Shown here: positions 18,914 to 20,958 of the stretch, one piece after another
Numbering within the stretch: position 1 is the first letter of the stretch
Layout: every line of letters starts with the position of its first letter
Virus record (IMG/VR): IMGVR_UViG_3300048999_000093
Span: 1 to 20,958 of that record
Length of the DNA stretch: 20,958 nucleotides
Strand: one strand, 5' to 3'
Source: a virus
The notes under the pieces: model-generated
Seen by the model: the letters and a program-made list of their open reading frames with translations, nothing else
Told to the model about the DNA's origin: nothing
Database searches by the model: none
Translations under genes and position numbers: made by a program

Positions 18914-19251
18914 TGCCCGTCCCGCCCGGCCCTGTGCCGATGACCTACGCCGCCGACATCGTCGATATGGCCGACGGCTCCAAGATGGTGTGCGTCCGGT
19001 TCGACAGCCCGACGGGGATCTTCGTGGCGTTCCTCGATCCGCTGGCCGCGCAGCAGGTCTCGGAGAAGCTGGCCGATCTGTCGCGGCAGGCCCGCTCGGG
19101 CATCACGCTGGCGAAGCCGGGCGACGTCCCGCCGATGCCGCCGGCCACCCAGAACGGGTCGCGTCTCGGCCCGGCCAGCCCGGCCGCGCCCGCCGCACTG
19201 AGCGGTCTGGGCTTGCCAGACAAGATCAACCCTGCGCATACTGCCAGGTAA
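18913..19251 (+). CDS. Hypothetical protein, unknown function
   Basis: A 112-residue protein with ATG 18913, seven bases after GGAG; TTG 18910 is a rival start. The N-terminal half is a small alpha/beta fold (YAADIVDMADGSKMVCVRFDSPTGIFVAFLDPLAAQQVSEKLADLSRQAR). The C-terminal half is Pro/Ala-rich and probably disordered. Its last codons contain the 17-base operator at 19205-19221, so that DNA is under both coding and regulatory constraint. Confidence 0.65.
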   Translation: MPVPPGPVPMTYAADIVDMADGSKMVCVRFDSPTGIFVAFLDPLAAQQVSEKLADLSRQARSGITLAKPGDVPPMPPATQNGSRLGPASPAAPAALSGLGLPDKINPAHTAR

Positions 19252-19273
19252 CCCTCACCCAAGGAGGCGCCCC
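19205..19273 (+). promoter_or_regulatory. Palindromic operator and promoter upstream of the gene at 19274
   Basis: GTCTGGGCTTGCCAGAC (19205-19221) has perfect six-base arms. It contains TTGCCA (19213-19218), which is 18 bases from CATACT (19237-19242), a plausible -35/-10 pair. Here the operator covers the -35, whereas in the other four copies it overlaps the -10. The SD CACCCAAGGAGG (19256-19267) precedes ATG 19274. Confidence 0.6.
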
Positions 19274-19612
19274 ATGACCGTGCCAGCCGCGCACGCCGGG
19301 CAGTCCGGCCCGAAGCCCATCGAGCACACCGTCCTGCACGCCGGGGACGAGCACCCGCTGGGCTGCCCGAACTGCCACTCCGGCGATGACCTGATCCTGA
19401 TCGAACGGTGCATCACCGAGCGGCTGGTGGCCGCCGTGTTCAAGGTCGACATCGCGACCGTGCCCGAGGTTGACCCGCTCACTGAGCCGTGGATGGATCG
19501 CGACCTGAACGAGGCCAAGCCCGTCGAGCTGATCGGGGTGCGGTGCAAGGCCTGCCGCTGGGGCTACGAGGGGCCGAATCCGCTGCTGGTGCTGACGACG
19601 GTGCCGCAGTGA
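19274..19612 (+). CDS. Zinc-ribbon protein, unknown function
   Basis: A 112-residue protein with CPNCHSGDD (31-39) and CKACRWGYEGP (91-101), a split zinc ribbon of the type found in many phage and transcription-related proteins. Between them lies ILIERCITERLVAAVFKVDIATVPEVDPLTEPW. It is first behind the operator at 19205, followed by the resolvase gene with a GTGA overlap. A DNA-binding or adaptor role is likely from fold only. Confidence 0.7.
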   Translation: MTVPAAHAGQSGPKPIEHTVLHAGDEHPLGCPNCHSGDDLILIERCITERLVAAVFKVDIATVPEVDPLTEPWMDRDLNEAKPVELIGVRCKACRWGYEGPNPLLVLTTVPQ

Positions 19613-20448
19613 GCGCCCCCGGCTGGATACCGCCGAAGCACGTGCAGGCCATCCTGGACGAGCAAGAGATGCGCGCGGCCGGGGGCTGGTGCGCGCCGGC
19701 CGGCTTCACGTGGAGCGACACCCCGGGGATGCCGCCGCTGCCGGACGTGCCACCCGCTGTGCGTGGCGGGGTGAAGTACGGCGAGCCGACCCCGGCCGGC
19801 ACCTATGACGCTGGTCTGTTCGCCGCGATGAACGCCGCCGCCGAGCCCTACCCGACGGCGACGCAGCAGATCGTCCAGCAGGCCCTGACCAGGCAGGCTG
19901 AGCACGCCGACGCGCTGCTGGCACTGTGCCCGCACGCTGCGCTCGGCCACAGTGCGGCCCACGCCCGCCGGCACAACGGCGAGCCCTGCCCGTACTGGAT
20001 CGCCCTGGCGCATCTGACCGGGCAGCCCGATCCGCGTGAGCGGATCGCAGAGTGGCGCGTCGAGGTGCCGTTCAAGGACGGCAAGCCCCCGCTGTCGCTG
20101 AACGACCGCCTGTCCTGGCCGGCGCATGCCTCCAAGGTCGAGCGGATCAAGGCGCTCACCCGCCGGGCACTGATCGACGCCGAGATCCCGCCGCTGGAGC
20201 AGGCGCACATCGAGATGCACTACCGGCCCAAGACCCGCCAGCTCCGCGACGTCGACAACCTGGTGGCGACGCTCAAGCCGATGATCGACGCGTTCCATCA
20301 GCCCGACGCCCGCTCGGGCTGGGTGGGGCTGCTCGCCGGTGACGACGCACGCTACGTGTCATGGTCACCGCCGGTGCTGCACGAGCCGGACAAGGCCAAG
20401 GGGCCTGCGACGTGGCTGGTGGTGCGCACCTCACTGGAGACGCGATGA
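19609..20448 (+). CDS. RusA-like Holliday junction resolvase with N-terminal extension
   Basis: A 279-residue protein starting at GTG 19609. The C-terminal ~135 residues are RusA-like: WRVEVPFKDGKPPLSLNDRL (start of the domain), RDVDNLVATLKPMIDAF with D214 and D216 (213-229), and LLAGDDARYV with D245-D246. These Asp residues form the metal site that cuts four-way junctions during phage recombination or packaging. RusA itself is about 120 residues. The extra ~140 residues at the N-terminus contain AILDEQEMRAAGGWC, an AGTYDAGLFAAMNAA segment and CPHAALGHSAAHARRHNGEPCPYW, a Cys/His cluster that may bind zinc. The extension may be a separate domain; it is not in a different frame. Confidence 0.8.
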   Translation: MSAPGWIPPKHVQAILDEQEMRAAGGWCAPAGFTWSDTPGMPPLPDVPPAVRGGVKYGEPTPAGTYDAGLFAAMNAAAEPYPTATQQIVQQALTRQAEHADALLALCPHAALGHSAAHARRHNGEPCPYWIALAHLTGQPDPRERIAEWRVEVPFKDGKPPLSLNDRLSWPAHASKVERIKALTRRALIDAEIPPLEQAHIEMHYRPKTRQLRDVDNLVATLKPMIDAFHQPDARSGWVGLLAGDDARYVSWSPPVLHEPDKAKGPATWLVVRTSLETR

Positions 20449-20912
20449 CTCCGCGCTCCCCGAGCTTCATCAGCCCGCCGCTGCTCGACCGCGCCGGCCG
20501 CCCGTTCGATTCGCTGCCGTGCACCCCGGACCCGGCGCGCTGGGATCTGGACGTCGAGCACGAGTCCCACGATGCCGGGCTGCACCGCCGCGCCGCTGCC
20601 CGCGCGATTTGCCTGTTCGAGTGCGCCGCGCTCGCCGAGTGCGCAGTACTCCGCAGGCAGCTCGGCGCGCTGGCCACGGGTGTCTGGGCCGGCCGGACCT
20701 ACGGCCGGCGCCCGATGCCAGCCGAGACCGACCTCATCGTCCAAGTGTGGGCTGATCAAGCCGGGGTTACGCTCCCGTCAACACGAAGGGGGAACGCATG
20801 GCACAAGGGTGTTGCACACGTCGCCGCGAGGATGGCCACGTCGACCGGGTCGCCGTCGAACGGGCCGCCGCCGGGCACGCCGCCGAACTGTCCCCCACCG
20901 AGGCCCGGCTAG
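20445..20912 (+). CDS. WhiB-family iron-sulphur regulator (phage type)
   Basis: A 155-residue frame with ATG 20445 (ATGA overlap). Four Cys are placed as in WhiB: C26 in LPCTPDP, then C56, C60 and C66 in AICLFECAALAEC, followed by the turn GVWAGRTYG (79-87). C56 to C60 is spaced x3 rather than the usual x2. WhiB proteins hold a 4Fe-4S cluster and bind the vegetative sigma factor; phage copies modulate host transcription or superinfection. Residues beyond about 115 are Pro/Ser-rich, use rarer codons and overlap the next gene by 115 bases, so the natural protein may end earlier or be affected by a frameshift. Confidence 0.78.
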   Translation: MTPRSPSFISPPLLDRAGRPFDSLPCTPDPARWDLDVEHESHDAGLHRRAAARAICLFECAALAECAVLRRQLGALATGVWAGRTYGRRPMPAETDLIVQVWADQAGVTLPSTRRGNAWHKGVAHVAARMATSTGSPSNGPPPGTPPNCPPPRPG

Positions 20913-20958
20913 CGATGTGGCGGATGAGCCTGCAACGCAACGTCGGGCTCGATGAGAT
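20798..20958 (+). CDS. Probable helix-turn-helix regulator, N-terminal part (3' end outside window)
   Basis: The frame from ATG 20798, behind the SD AAGGGGGAA, is open to the window end (53 residues). GHVDRVAVERAAAGHAAELS followed by PTEARLAMWRMSLQRNVGLDE fits the beginning of small actinophage helix-turn-helix proteins, in which VERA-x-G-x-LT-x-ER precedes a GLS-x-x-EIA recognition helix. The recognition helix lies outside the window, so the call rests on the N-terminal pattern. It overlaps the end of the WhiB frame. Confidence 0.55.
   Translation, partial: MAQGCCTRRREDGHVDRVAVERAAAGHAAELSPTEARLAMWRMSLQRNVGLDE

Noticed and set aside
20682-20698. GTCTGGGCCGGCCGGAC, one base from the operator palindrome
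   Set aside because: It encodes VWAGR of the conserved WhiB turn, so the bases are explained by the protein; no promoter-like -10 or start codon follows closely.
1-20958. tRNA genes, CRISPR arrays, insertion sequences, attachment sites
   Set aside because: No cloverleaf, regularly spaced repeat array, transposase, terminal inverted repeats or integrase was seen on reading both strands by eye.

Overview
The window looks like the early, non-structural half of an actinobacteriophage (or a closely related phage-derived element). By eye the DNA is very GC-rich. Every supported gene is on the plus strand. Genes are short and mostly overlap by 1-8 bases (GTGA, ATGA and TGATG junctions), GTG starts are very common, and a WhiB-family regulator and an actinophage-style replication module are present. 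No capsid, tail, terminase, integrase, tRNA or CRISPR sequence is visible. The exact host genus cannot be read from the sequence.

Layout. 1-686: end of a replication initiator and a probable helicase loader. 769-2456: small membrane, basic and zinc-finger proteins and a DUF7694-like protein. 2457-2612: non-coding, with repeats and a promoter. 2613-3791: a DUF932-family protein followed by a strong hairpin terminator. 3869-4676: three small unknown genes. 4663-9762: one tightly overlapping operon of nine genes that reads as a DNA-base hypermodification pathway (ParB-like protein, TET/JBP-type 2-oxoglutarate dioxygenase, SH3-like peptide, amino acid:DNA transferase, small CxxC protein, compact FAD enzyme, DUF3307 membrane protein, HIT protein, P-loop kinase). 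9816-10325: a separately controlled zinc-ribbon protein with its own terminator. 10440-13537: a 6-pyruvoyl-tetrahydropterin-synthase-like protein with altered active-site residues, then small unknowns. 13534-14689: an ASCH-domain protein, a Cys-rich peptide and an HNH protein fused to a ribbon-helix-helix domain. 14689-19612: mostly unknown small proteins, including a two-SH3-domain protein, a second ribbon-helix-helix protein and small membrane proteins. 19609-20958: a RusA-like resolvase, a WhiB-like protein and the start of a probable helix-turn-helix regulator cut by the window end.

The main result is the hypermodification operon. From family knowledge, a TET/JBP enzyme oxidises the methyl group of thymine or 5-methylcytosine in DNA, a P-loop kinase activates the hydroxymethyl group, an amino acid:DNA transferase replaces the phosphate with an amino acid, and a flavin enzyme can trim that amino acid. 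All four classes sit here in one operon, with no visible dUMP hydroxymethylase. The inferred route is therefore oxidation first, on polymerised DNA, ending in an aminated or amino-acyl pyrimidine. Substrate and product are unproven.

A second result is a 17-bp palindrome, consensus GTCTKRSYTGRCCAGAC, found five times (711, 2572, 9777, 16467, 19205). It always lies just upstream of a gene that begins a transcription unit. In four copies it overlaps a TATNGT -10 element. It looks like a phage-wide operator. A separate promoter with its own palindrome lies inside the HNH/ribbon-helix-helix gene.
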